A model generated the notes under the pieces. It made no database searches and was not told the origin of the DNA. It saw nothing but the letters and a program-made list of their open reading frames with translations. Positions 1 through 8,736 of a stretch of DNA of 27,313 nt are shown here, one piece after another. The stretch is from an uncultured Clostridia bacterium (GTDB lineage: Bacteria; Bacillota; Clostridia; Lachnospirales; Lachnospiraceae): NCBI GenBank assembly GCA_946186175.1, contig CAMHMG010000006.1, positions 1 to 27,313 of the forward strand, given 5' to 3'. A program made the translations under genes and the position numbers. Within the stretch, counting starts at the first letter, position 1. Every line of letters begins with the position of its first letter.

Positions 1-2064
1 AAGATTGTTACACTTGAAGAGTACAATAAATCACTTGAAGAGAATAATCAAAACGCTGCAAAAGGTAAAGGAAGTAACGGAGCCGGCATCGAGGACAACG
101 AGGCAATTGAACCATTGACAGAAGATGAATATGTGCCTTATTCCGTTCCGGATTATGAAAATGCTATGCCTTATACATTTACAGTTGATCCTAAGAGTGT
201 TGTTAAGATTAAGAATGCCGGATTTACTGAAAATCTTATTGCAGGTACAGATGCAATGGTCAAGTTCGATATCCTTAATGATGGTGTTGAGACAGTAACA
301 GGTATGACTCTTACTGCAGAAGATGAGAGTGGCAGAAGCGTATTACAGAAGACTGTACTTAGTAAGGATGATGAAGATGACAGTTTAGGATTTATAGCTG
401 AGGATGAATATACCGACAGTATAGCTCTTAATAATCTGATCGGTGGTGATTCCATAACAGCATCTGCATTGATTGCTATACCGGAAGATGCAGATAAGAC
501 AGGACTTACCATTACAGTTACAGATAAGGATGGTAAGGTTGTAGCACAAGAAAAGTTAAGTGAAACAATAGAAAGCCAGTTGAGTGTTCATGATCTTATT
601 GTTGAGGAGACTGATGTAAGAGATAAGTTCAAAGTCACAGGTAAGATCAGCAATATTGGTGGCAGAATTGAAGAAGGTGGAGCTGCTCAGATCGGATATG
701 ATGTTTCCGGTGAGTCTAATAAGGTTGCAGAAATTGAGTACCCTGAGTTAAGACCTGGTGACACAACAGAATTTGAGAAGACTATCACATTGGATTCTGC
801 TAAGGCATTTACATCTGAGACGGATGATGAAGGCAATGTAACAGATACGGCAGTAGTATATGTTGAAGCTGACAGTGGATATGGTACTAAGGATATTGTC
901 AGAGCTGTTGATGCTGATCAGATGAAGATTGTTAATGCAGTTAAGAAGGTAGGATTAGAAGGTACTAAGTATGGCGTTCTCGAGATATTACCGGGTGATA
1001 CAGCTATACTTACTCCTAAGTTCACATCAGATCTTGCAAATGATAAGTCAGGAGCTACAGGAGCAGAAGGATTACAATATCACTTTGTATCTGAAGATGA
1101 GGATATCGTTTCAGTTGAAAATGGTGGACTTGCAACAGGTATGAATGTTGGTGAGACAACAATTAAGATGTATGCATATCCTAAGGATTCTGAGTTTGTT
1201 GCAGATAATCAGGATGGAGAAGAGACTGTTGGAATAATTGGTGCATACGAGGATGAATATCTCAAGGCACCAAAGAGTGCTATTATTGAGAAGAAATTCA
1301 AGGTAGCGGTTGTTGAAGAGTTATCAACACCTGACAATCCGACACCTGACAATCCGGCACCTGACAATCCGACACCTGATAATCCGGCACCTGACAATCC
1401 GACGCCTGATAATCCGACACCTGCGTCAACAGAGGCACAAACTGATAATACAACTCCACAGACACCGACAGATACGACTACACCGCAGACACCGACGGAT
1501 ACCTCCAAGGTAACAGTTGATGGTGGAGTATATACAGTAACTGCAGAAGATCAGGTAACCTACACAGCGTCTGAGACAGCTGATCAGAAGACAGTAACAG
1601 TTCCTGCGACTATTACAGCTGCTGACGGTAAGGTATATAAGGTAACATCAGTTGCTGCAGAAGCATTTAAGGATAACGCAAAAGTTAAGTCTGTAGTACT
1701 TGGTAAGAATGTTGTGAAGGTCGAGAAGGATGCATTCTCCGGTTGCAGCAACCTTACTAAGGTTACATTAGATAAGAATCTTACAACTATTGCGGAAGGT
1801 GCATTTAGGAATTGTAAGAAGCTTAAGAGCGTAACAATTCCTAAGAACGTAACAAGCATTGGTAAGAATACATTTGCAGGCTGTAGCAAGTTAAAGACAG
1901 TTTATGTTAAGACAACTAAGCTTAAGAAGATTGGAAAGAATGCTTTTAGCAATATTAATTCCAAGGCGAAATTTAAGCTTTCAGGCAATTCTAAGAAGAA
2001 GAAAGCTGTCAAGAAACTGTTTACCAAGTCTGTTGGTATCAAGAAGACTATGACTGTGAAGTGA
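1..2064 (+). CDS. Surface protein with Ig-like modules, Pro-rich stalk and BspA-type LRRs (5' truncated)
   Basis: The frame is open from base 1 to the TGA at 2062-2064, so the gene begins upstream of the window; the TTG at 115 is only an internal codon. Seen in order (residues counted from base 1): an acidic, Asp/Glu-rich start; a CARDB-like beta-sandwich stretch (about 195-300) resembling bacterial Ig-like 'NxG' modules; a BIg2-like stretch (about 310-410, with the GxNVGETTIK pattern); a Pro-rich stalk of six TPDNP/APDNP units (bases 1327-1416) running into a TPQTPTDT-type segment; and at least four leucine-rich units of the BspA/LRR_5 type (FxxCxxLxxVxIPxxVxxIGxxAF, about 540-660). The Lys-rich C-terminus shows no LPxTG signal. 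BspA-type proteins are usually secreted or surface-bound adhesins. It lies 28 nt upstream of a double-glycine peptide, so co-transcription is likely. The missing N-terminus hides any signal peptide. Confidence 0.75.
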   Translation, partial: KIVTLEEYNKSLEENNQNAAKGKGSNGAGIEDNEAIEPLTEDEYVPYSVPDYENAMPYTFTVDPKSVVKIKNAGFTENLIAGTDAMVKFDILNDGVETVTGMTLTAEDESGRSVLQKTVLSKDDEDDSLGFIAEDEYTDSIALNNLIGGDSITASALIAIPEDADKTGLTITVTDKDGKVVAQEKLSETIESQLSVHDLIVEETDVRDKFKVTGKISNIGGRIEEGGAAQIGYDVSGESNKVAEIEYPELRPGDTTEFEKTITLDSAKAFTSETDDEGNVTDTAVVYVEADSGYGTKDIVRAVDADQMKIVNAVKKVGLEGTKYGVLEILPGDTAILTPKFTSDLANDKSGATGAEGLQYHFVSEDEDIVSVENGGLATGMNVGETTIKMYAYPKDSEFVADNQDGEETVGIIGAYEDEYLKAPKSAIIEKKFKVAVVEELSTPDNPTPDNPAPDNPTPDNPAPDNPTPDNPTPASTEAQTDNTTPQTPTDTTTPQTPTDTSKVTVDGGVYTVTAEDQVTYTASETADQKTVTVPATITAADGKVYKVTSVAAEAFKDNAKVKSVVLGKNVVKVEKDAFSGCSNLTKVTLDKNLTTIAEGAFRNCKKLKSVTIPKNVTSIGKNTFAGCSKLKTVYVKTTKLKKIGKNAFSNINSKAKFKLSGNSKKKKAVKKLFTKSVGIKKTMTVK
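1327..1416 (+). repeat. 15-bp tandem repeat encoding TPDNP/APDNP stalk
   Basis: There are six in-frame 15-bp units of the form ACACCTGACAATCCG, varying only as ACA/GCA/ACG at the first codon and GAC/GAT at the third. A partial seventh unit (ACACCTGCG) follows. The repeat encodes a flexible, proline-rich spacer between the Ig-like part and the LRR part of the surface protein, and its copy number may change by slippage. Confidence 0.9.
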
Positions 2065-2092
2065 TTTCATGGGGAAAGGATAGGGTAGTATT

Positions 2093-2242
2093 ATGGAAGA
2101 TAAAAAACAGAAAGATATAGCTAACGAAGAAGATAAGGAACTTGATCTTGATGAGGTAGATAAAGTTACCGGTGGAAGTATTGCTTTTGCCCAAAAGAAA
2201 AAGACAAAGGATATTACGGATGATGTAGCTGAGAGATTCTAA
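2093..2242 (+). CDS. Small double-glycine leader peptide (49 aa), putative exported peptide precursor
   Basis: ATG at 2093 is preceded by AAAGGATAGGG (AGGG at 2082-2085) and an in-frame stop at 2081, so this start is firm. The leader is very acidic and ends LDLDEVDKVTGG (residues 17-28). That matches the usual double-glycine pattern L(S/D)DEELDxVxGG recognised by C39 peptidases of bacteriocin/NHLP exporters. The predicted core is residues 29-49 (21 aa): basic in its first half (KKKTK at 35-39), without Cys, and ending in Arg-Phe. Its core resembles the end of the Nif11-type precursor at 16428-16748, which also has KKKTK followed by a terminal RF. It lies between the surface-protein gene and NRPS 1. 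That it is a cargo of the ABC exporters at 17025-21413 is an inference. It could instead be a signal peptide or a leader-like docking protein. Confidence 0.7.
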   Translation: MEDKKQKDIANEEDKELDLDEVDKVTGGSIAFAQKKKTKDITDDVAERF

Positions 2243-2273
2243 ATTATAGTGTTTCTAATTAGGTACAGATGCT

Positions 2274-2317
2274 AAGCAAAAGCCCGGAGCCTGCCGCAAG
2301 GTGGGCTTCGGGTGCTT
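2274..2317 (+). other. Strong GNRA-capped RNA hairpin in the leader of NRPS 1
   Basis: CCCGGAGCCTGCC (2283-2295) pairs over all 13 positions, counting G-U pairs, with GGTGGGCTTCGGG (2300-2312) around a GCAA tetraloop. AAGCA (2274-2278) can add five more pairs with TGCTT (2313-2317) across an AAAG bulge. No T-run follows, so it is not a standard intrinsic terminator. It sits between the double-glycine peptide gene and NRPS 1. It could stabilise or process the mRNA, or attenuate transcription, to set peptide-to-NRPS stoichiometry. Confidence 0.65.
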
Positions 2318-2351
2318 ATGACATAAAAATACGATAAGAGGAAAAACGCAG

Positions 2352-5300
2352 ATGAAGACATACAATATGACAGCACAGCAAAAAAGCATATGGGAAATGA
2401 CAAAGAGATATTCTGATTCTTGTATTGGAAATATAGGTGGTGTAATATATTTTGATAAAAATATTGATCCACAAAGACTTTGTAAAGTGCTATGCAGGCT
2501 TCATGAACTTAATACTGCGCTTAATCTTCGTGTTGATTCGGAGGGGAAACTCTATATATCAGAAATGGATAAGGATTGTATTACGATTCTTGATGGTGTA
2601 GAGGCACAAAAGGGAGAAGAGAAGCTTAAAAGTCTGATGAATACACAGATATTAGCTATTGATGGCTGCATGGTAAGATATTACATAATGGACAGGGATG
2701 ATGGTGTATGGCTGTTTGGTATATTTCATCATCTTATTTGTGATGGAATAGGTCTTATGAAAGTTACCGAGGAAGCTTATGAGCTTGCGACGGATCCTGA
2801 TAGTCCGTTATGGGATAAAGGTATTACAGATAATTCATATCTGGAATATTTGGAAGAGGAAGAAAAAAAACAGGGTGAGAAAAACAAAATACCTGATGAT
2901 TATTTGAATCTGATAGAATCTGAACATATGGTATTTCCAAAGAGAAGAATTTCTAACAGTCCCAAAGCTTATGCGACTAAGAAACATATAATAGGAACTG
3001 AGTATGAGGCGATGTGTGAATACTGTGACAGCAATGGATTGACTGCTGAACATTTATTTACGGCAGCTTTGGCTATACATGACAGCAGCATAACAGGAAG
3101 TAAGTGGGCAAGTATTGGAAGGGTTATGATAAATCGCAGGAAAAAATATATGAATACGGCTGGAATGTTTACAAATGTTCTGCCGATTGTTGTTGAAGTT
3201 TGCGAGGAAGATACTTTTGGAGAACTATGCAGGGATATTAAAAAACTTGAATATACAATGCTTAGATGTGGAAATATATCCCTTAAGGAATTACGAGACA
3301 GGAAACAGTTTTGCGGTAAGATGTATGATACATGCATTACCTATAGACCTACTAAGAGACTACCGCTTAAACATGCGTCATTTATGGATGAGATTAATTG
3401 TGATGCGGTAGAGGTCGGACTGCGGATTTTGATAGATGAACAATCAGATGGAATACAACTGACATATCAATATATGACAGATATATATACATATAAAGAG
3501 ATAGAGAACTATCATAAAAATATTATGGAGATAATACGTAATGGATTAGTTGATGATAAGAGAATAAAGAAAAGTATAGAAAAGTTAAATATTGATACTC
3601 ATGAGGTATCCGACATATGGGATGAGTTTGTCAAGAGAGTAAGAGAAGACGGGGACAGAGAATGTATAATTGATTCTGGGGAAAATGGGTCGGTGGTGAC
3701 ATACAAAGAAGCGTATGAAAGGGTAAAAAGAATCAGCGGCCAATTAATAAAAGAAAAAAACAATGTGAAAATAGATGATACATTTATGGTTGGGCTTAAA
3801 TTGTACCGTTCACAAATGATGCCTCTTACAATACTTGCTTGTCTTAAAACAAAAACCGTATTTGTTCCTATTGCTGTAAATGAATCAAAAGAGAGGTTGG
3901 ATGCAATTGCGGAGCAGGTAGATTTTGTTATAGATGATACATGGGTGGAATCAGTATTTGATAATGATGATGAGTTTGATAATAGAGTTGACGAGGAATT
4001 TAATAAGGATGATTTAGCTTATGCCATACATACTTCGGGAAGTACAGGGAATCCCAAACTTGTACAGATATATCGTCATGCACTTAATGTCAGACTTTCA
4101 TGGATGAAAGAAAATTTTGCACTTGATAAATGCAGGATTTTACAAAAGACAAAGAATACATTTGATGTCTCAGTATGGGAATTATTACTTCCGTTTATTT
4201 GTGGTGGAACGTTAATAATCCTTCCTGACGGATATGAAAGAGAACCTGAAAAGATGTGGACTGCTGTCAGCAGATACAATGTTGACACAATGCATTTTGT
4301 TCCGTCTATGCTTTCGGTATGTATTAAGTGGTTAGAACAACATGGAAACAAATCTGATATACCGGTTAAGAAGGTTTTTTCAAGTGGAGAAGTATTATCA
4401 CCGTCATTGGTTAAGCATTTCTATGATAGTCTTCCTGATACAAGTTTATATAACTTATACGGACCGGCAGAGTGCACGATTGATGTGACATGGCATGAGT
4501 GTATTAAAGATGAGAAAAAGACACCAATCGGAAGAGAAGTGTGGAACACATCGTGTAGGGTTGTCAATCAATATGGCAACGTGATACCCGACGGCTATTG
4601 CGGTGAACTTGCCGTGATAGGTGATCTTGTTGGTAAAGGCTATGTAGGTAATGAAGAAGAGACTCAAAAAAGATTTGGTTCAATAGACGGTAAACGCTGC
4701 TATTATACGGGGGATATAGTGTATCGTGATGATAATGGTGAGTATAATTATGTTGGCAGAAAAGACAGGGAGATAAAGCTTCGTGGAATGCGGATCAACC
4801 TTTCTTTGTTAGAACAGGAGGCGGCAACTCTTGATGGCGTTAAAGGAGTAGCTGCAAATTGTTTTGATAATCGTTTGGCTCTGTTTTTGGTAACAGAACG
4901 GAATCAAACAAAACTAAGAGAGGAACTGGCACAAAAGGTTGCTCCTCATTATATGCCTGATATGTTTTGTATTGTTGATAATATTCCCTATACTCAAAAC
5001 GGAAAATGTGACTATGAAACACTTAATAAAATAATCAAAAAGTCCGGTAATAATCATGGTCGTGAGAATGAAGAGTATAAAAGTAATAAATATTATGAAA
5101 CAGAGAATCTTCTGGCAGAAAGTCTCAGAGAGATACTTGGATTAAATGAGATGCCGTCGCCAAGTACATTAATTTCAGAGTTTGGAATAGATTCAATATC
5201 TGGAGTTGAATGGATGATAAAAATAGAAAAGCTTGGATTTAAAGTTCATTATGATGATATAGCGGGGGCAGAATCTATTTCGAAATTAGCAGAAAAACTA

Positions 5301-6059
5301 GTGGAAGAAAGAACAAATATTAAGTTGTTAAAGAATTTGACTTCGGATAATATTTGTAAAGATGAATCCAATCCAAAAAGAAAACTTGCAATCGGTGTTC
5401 CTTTTGCCGGCGCAGGAATCAACAGTTTTTTACCTCTTGCGGAGGAGCTTGAAAAATACGGATTTGATTTTTTGGCTTGTGATACGGTAGAAAGTAATAG
5501 TTCTGTAGAAGAACTGTCAAATGAAATTTTAACGGAGGTTAAAGAATACATCAGATTCGCAAGTGATACGGTTTCAATTACAATTATAGGATGTTGTGTC
5601 GGTGCTGCTCTTGCAGTGGAACTTATAGGTAAAATAAAAAAAATACTTGATATTGAATGCAGGCTTGTTATGATTGGCAGTCTGCCTACAGCATTTATCG
5701 GTAATAAAGATAAACAGAGACTTATGTGGGACATATTTTCAAATAAGGTTGGCGGCTATGGAATCAGTATTCTTTCGGGTCATAGGGTTACAGTCACAGA
5801 AGAAATGTATGATATGATCAAAAGGGATGCAAGAAGATATGTAGCATATTTTGAAGATAAGGATAGACAAAGAGTTTCAACAAAAACAATTATGTTCTTT
5901 GGCGACAGGGATGTCCTGACAATTGGATATAAAAAGTATTATAAGTCATGGAAGAAATATTTGTCAGGCTCTGTCAAAATTGTACGATTAAAAGGAGCAT
6001 ATCATTTCTGCCTTTCAACTCATGCCAAGAAGATAGCTTCGGAGATAAATAAGGGCTAA
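2352..6059 (+). CDS. One-module NRPS, C-A(Ser)-PCP-TE with Cys nucleophile
   Basis: Start ATG 2352 follows AAGAGGAA (2336-2343). Domains seen: condensation (about 1-400, HHLICDG at 126-132 intact); adenylation (about 420-890, A3 HTSGSTGNPK at 560-569, FDVSVWE, YGPAECT, YTGD, NGK); carrier (about 915-985, FGIDSIS, phosphopantetheine Ser948); thioesterase (about 1010-1235). Read against GrsA numbering, the pocket residues are D V W H F S L I D K, essentially the serine code of EntF-type domains, so L-Ser is the predicted substrate. The TE elbow is G-C-C-V-G (1080-1084), which makes Cys1082 the nucleophile instead of Ser; GDRD supplies an Asp and His1218 the base. A leading C domain with no upstream module implies an acyl or peptidyl donor from elsewhere (lipid, another carrier, or NRPS 2). 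The product is unknown. It probably shares a transcript with the Lgt-like/subtilase gene 37 nt downstream. Confidence 0.92.
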   Translation: MKTYNMTAQQKSIWEMTKRYSDSCIGNIGGVIYFDKNIDPQRLCKVLCRLHELNTALNLRVDSEGKLYISEMDKDCITILDGVEAQKGEEKLKSLMNTQILAIDGCMVRYYIMDRDDGVWLFGIFHHLICDGIGLMKVTEEAYELATDPDSPLWDKGITDNSYLEYLEEEEKKQGEKNKIPDDYLNLIESEHMVFPKRRISNSPKAYATKKHIIGTEYEAMCEYCDSNGLTAEHLFTAALAIHDSSITGSKWASIGRVMINRRKKYMNTAGMFTNVLPIVVEVCEEDTFGELCRDIKKLEYTMLRCGNISLKELRDRKQFCGKMYDTCITYRPTKRLPLKHASFMDEINCDAVEVGLRILIDEQSDGIQLTYQYMTDIYTYKEIENYHKNIMEIIRNGLVDDKRIKKSIEKLNIDTHEVSDIWDEFVKRVREDGDRECIIDSGENGSVVTYKEAYERVKRISGQLIKEKNNVKIDDTFMVGLKLYRSQMMPLTILACLKTKTVFVPIAVNESKERLDAIAEQVDFVIDDTWVESVFDNDDEFDNRVDEEFNKDDLAYAIHTSGSTGNPKLVQIYRHALNVRLSWMKENFALDKCRILQKTKNTFDVSVWELLLPFICGGTLIILPDGYEREPEKMWTAVSRYNVDTMHFVPSMLSVCIKWLEQHGNKSDIPVKKVFSSGEVLSPSLVKHFYDSLPDTSLYNLYGPAECTIDVTWHECIKDEKKTPIGREVWNTSCRVVNQYGNVIPDGYCGELAVIGDLVGKGYVGNEEETQKRFGSIDGKRCYYTGDIVYRDDNGEYNYVGRKDREIKLRGMRINLSLLEQEAATLDGVKGVAANCFDNRLALFLVTERNQTKLREELAQKVAPHYMPDMFCIVDNIPYTQNGKCDYETLNKIIKKSGNNHGRENEEYKSNKYYETENLLAESLREILGLNEMPSPSTLISEFGIDSISGVEWMIKIEKLGFKVHYDDIAGAESISKLAEKLVEERTNIKLLKNLTSDNICKDESNPKRKLAIGVPFAGAGINSFLPLAEELEKYGFDFLACDTVESNSSVEELSNEILTEVKEYIRFASDTVSITIIGCCVGAALAVELIGKIKKILDIECRLVMIGSLPTAFIGNKDKQRLMWDIFSNKVGGYGISILSGHRVTVTEEMYDMIKRDARRYVAYFEDKDRQRVSTKTIMFFGDRDVLTIGYKKYYKSWKKYLSGSVKIVRLKGAYHFCLSTHAKKIASEINKG

Positions 6060-6096
6060 AACATGTAGTTAATGCCAGGGATTGGAGTAGGTGTAT

Positions 6097-8604
6097 ATGT
6101 TAAAGTTTGTTGATGTTTTCGGACAACATATATTTTTTAGAGATATGCTTATCAATATAGGAAGTATTATTTCTATAATGACTGTATTGATACTTTATAT
6201 TGTTTCGTATAGAAAACGAGGTAAAGCATTTACAAATATATTACTGCCAATCATTATTGAAATAGTGATAGTATTTACAATTGGCACAGCATTGGCGATC
6301 GTTATAAGAAGGTTGTGCTTTCCTTTATCGGGAGCTTTCACATCTGAATTCCTGAAAATGTGGAAGGATGGTGGAACTCACTTTATTGGTATTGTGATTG
6401 CTTCATGCGTTTTTCTTCCTTTGATTTTTGGTTGGATATATAAGGAAAATGCAGCAGAAATGTTGGATATAGTTGCTTTCTTTTTTCCTATTCAGCATAT
6501 CTTTAATAGACTGGGATGTTTTTCTGAGGGATGTTGTTATGGTATTCCTATGAGTGGAGCTTTGTCTGTGAAATATCCTGATGAAGTGCTGTCATACAGA
6601 GTATTTCCGTCTCAGCTTTTTGAAGCATTTTGCATGGTAATATTGCTTGTGCTGATTATCGTACTGTTTGTTAAGAAGAAGCATATATTTTATATTACAA
6701 TGGCAGGCTTTGGTTTATCTATCTTAGTCTCTGAATGTTTCATGGATAAACGAGGAACTGTGATGTATATGGGATTAACGGTTATACAGCTTTCGGCTTT
6801 ATTGTTGATCATAATTACATTATTCTCTTGGCGAATAGGTAAACGGAAGAAAAAACATTTATTAGTATGGATTGGTATTACAGCTGTTAGTTTGCAGACA
6901 ATTGGAATAGATGTTCATGCAGGAAAAAAATATGATAGTGATATCGTTGCTGCAAAGCTTCCTACAGAAGAAACTGATGAGGGAATATCTCAAAGCTGGT
7001 ATTTGGATAATATTGATTGTCAATGCATATGGAGTGAAATAGAGAATAATGGAAAACTTCCTGGAGAAGGAGTTGTAATAGCAATTATAGATACGGGTTT
7101 ATCCTCGACCGTAAAATGTTTACAGGATGCTTTATGGATTAATGAGGCAGAACTTTCCGGTGAGGAGGGTATAGATGATGATAATAATGGATATGTTGAT
7201 GACATTTACGGTCTTAATCTTGCAAACAGATATGCGTATCAGACAGATACGGTTGGACATGGAACCGAAATTGCAGGATTAATTGCTATGCAACCCGGAG
7301 ACGGTGGAGGTGTCGGTGTTGCTTATGGGGCTAAAATTATGCCTATCAAGGTGAGCCAGGATACCAACTATGATGAGGAAAGTGTTATTGAAGCAATTAA
7401 TTATGCTGTTTCCATGGGAGCGGATGTGATTAATATGTCTTTTGCATGTTACAGCCCGTCTGAAAAATTAGAAGCTGCCGTAAGAGAGGCTTCTAAAAGT
7501 TGTGTTTTAGTTGCAGCTGCAGGAAATGAGAGCTTTGCAACTGTTGGAGAATTGAGTGAGCAGGAACTTGAAACATTTGGATATGGGTGCAAGGATGCCT
7601 ATCCTGCAGCTTGGGACTGTTGTATAGGAGTTATGGCGAGTGATATTGGAAATCAATTGGCAACATTTACTAATTGGGATCAGTCAAAGGGAGAGTCAGT
7701 TAAATATAACATAGTTGCTCCGGGACAGTCTTTATATACTGTTTCAAGGGGAGAACGATACACAACAGTCAAGGGTACATCTTATTCTACAGCAATTGTA
7801 TCTGCTGCTGTGGCAGTATATATTGGAATTACCGGTAATAAAAATAATGCTCAACAGACAACCACGGATTTTATTTCATTAATGAAGCAGACTATTAGTT
7901 TTAGTTGTGGTGAAGATATATATACATATCCCAGGTTATCATTTATTGATATGAATACCGGTTTTGAAATTGGAGAACAATCTGGTGAAGAGCTTCAAGA
8001 CGTTGTTGATGATGAATCAAAAGTTGATAATCCCGAAAATGATTTAAGTGATAAAACAAATGATGAAATAATTGGTACTGATGGTGGGGAAAACAATGAG
8101 GTGATACCTGTTGCTGAAAGTGAAAAAACAGAAATAGATAATAGTCCGATTTCAAACGAGAAAACCGATAAAGGTCAAGTGGAAGAAATAACAAGGACTA
8201 TTGAACAAGCAACACGGGTGAAAACAACAACGGAGGAAATAACAAAGATTGAGGAGAAAACAACAACGGAAGAAGATATAGAAAATCAACCGTTAATAGT
8301 TAAGACAGAGAAAAAAGATAATGTTAAGTTTGGAAAAATTACGCAGGATAAAAAGAGAATTACCGTAAAGCTTAAACAAGTGCCTGAGAAAGGTAAAGTG
8401 ACTCTTAAGATCTGTCAGATACGGAAAAAGAACGGCAGGAAGAAGGCAAATAGCTGTAAGTTTTCAATTAATGATAATATAGCAACAGTGAAGAAAAGTA
8501 AGTTGAGAAAGAATAAGCTGTGCAAAGGAAAAGCTGTTTTATATTTAGAATGGAAATATGGGAAAAATAATATATCAAAGAAAAAAACAATCTATATTCA
8601 TTGA
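6097..8604 (+). CDS. Fusion of divergent Lgt-like membrane domain with a secreted S8 subtilase
   Basis: ATG 6097 is preferred over GTG 6091 because GGAG at 6084-6087 is then 9 nt away (835 aa). Residues 1-245 contain about seven hydrophobic segments and the Lgt-family (PF01790) signature in a divergent form: N137-R-L-G-C-F-S-E-G-C-C-Y-G149, three Cys replacing the Asn residues of true Lgt. A further hydrophobic segment (about 255-272) leads to a subtilisin domain with a full catalytic set: Asp332 (IIDTG), His388 (GHGT), Asn477 (AAGN) and Ser562 (GTSYSTA). A long Asp/Glu/Thr-rich linker (about 625-735) and a Lys-rich beta-type C-terminal domain of about 95 residues follow. The protease should lie outside the membrane. 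A subtilase in a peptide-export island suggests processing of an exported product (LanP-like) or of a surface protein. The role of the Lgt-like part is unknown, and lipid transfer is not assured given the altered motif. Confidence 0.85.
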   Translation: MLKFVDVFGQHIFFRDMLINIGSIISIMTVLILYIVSYRKRGKAFTNILLPIIIEIVIVFTIGTALAIVIRRLCFPLSGAFTSEFLKMWKDGGTHFIGIVIASCVFLPLIFGWIYKENAAEMLDIVAFFFPIQHIFNRLGCFSEGCCYGIPMSGALSVKYPDEVLSYRVFPSQLFEAFCMVILLVLIIVLFVKKKHIFYITMAGFGLSILVSECFMDKRGTVMYMGLTVIQLSALLLIIITLFSWRIGKRKKKHLLVWIGITAVSLQTIGIDVHAGKKYDSDIVAAKLPTEETDEGISQSWYLDNIDCQCIWSEIENNGKLPGEGVVIAIIDTGLSSTVKCLQDALWINEAELSGEEGIDDDNNGYVDDIYGLNLANRYAYQTDTVGHGTEIAGLIAMQPGDGGGVGVAYGAKIMPIKVSQDTNYDEESVIEAINYAVSMGADVINMSFACYSPSEKLEAAVREASKSCVLVAAAGNESFATVGELSEQELETFGYGCKDAYPAAWDCCIGVMASDIGNQLATFTNWDQSKGESVKYNIVAPGQSLYTVSRGERYTTVKGTSYSTAIVSAAVAVYIGITGNKNNAQQTTTDFISLMKQTISFSCGEDIYTYPRLSFIDMNTGFEIGEQSGEELQDVVDDESKVDNPENDLSDKTNDEIIGTDGGENNEVIPVAESEKTEIDNSPISNEKTDKGQVEEITRTIEQATRVKTTTEEITKIEEKTTTEEDIENQPLIVKTEKKDNVKFGKITQDKKRITVKLKQVPEKGKVTLKICQIRKKNGRKKANSCKFSINDNIATVKKSKLRKNKLCKGKAVLYLEWKYGKNNISKKKTIYIH

Positions 8605-8626
8605 GCTTTCTGATACTATGAAATAT

Positions 8627-8655
8627 TTGAAATGGACGACCTTTTTTGATATAAT
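8627..8655 (+). promoter_or_regulatory. Sigma-A-type promoter for the GGDEF-NRPS2-export operon
   Basis: TTGAAA (8627-8632), a 17-nt spacer and a perfect TATAAT (8650-8655) lie in the 132-nt gap after the subtilase gene, about 80 nt upstream of the diguanylate cyclase start. No other gap up to 21413 shows a comparable match, so this is the likely start of the long transcript running through both ABC exporters. The transcription start should be near 8662. Confidence 0.75.
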
Positions 8656-8736
8656 ATAAATAGTTTTCTTGAGCGGAAATTATAGTTAAGATAATATCAT
8701 ACAATTTAATTGATTTGGCTGATAAGGGGGAACGCT

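Noticed and set aside
171..512. Minus-strand ORFs opposite the surface protein, NRPSs, ABC genes and ychF (for example 5249-5734, 2969-3337, 19733-20152, 23779-24153)
   Set aside because: They lie wholly inside convincing + strand genes, have no ribosome sites or recognisable motifs and show low-complexity Ser/Leu-rich mirror translations.
1327..1513. Regular short repeats that could suggest a CRISPR-like array
   Set aside because: The 15-bp units are contiguous, lack spacers and encode an in-frame TPDNP stalk within a surface protein.
2274..2317. Calling the GCAA hairpin an intrinsic terminator
   Set aside because: There is no downstream T-run on either strand next to the stem.
6097..6830. 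Calling the N-terminal domain of the subtilase fusion a functional Lgt
   Set aside because: Key Asn residues of the Lgt signature are replaced by Cys/Glu and a normal lgt is present at 24689, so only 'Lgt-like' is supported.
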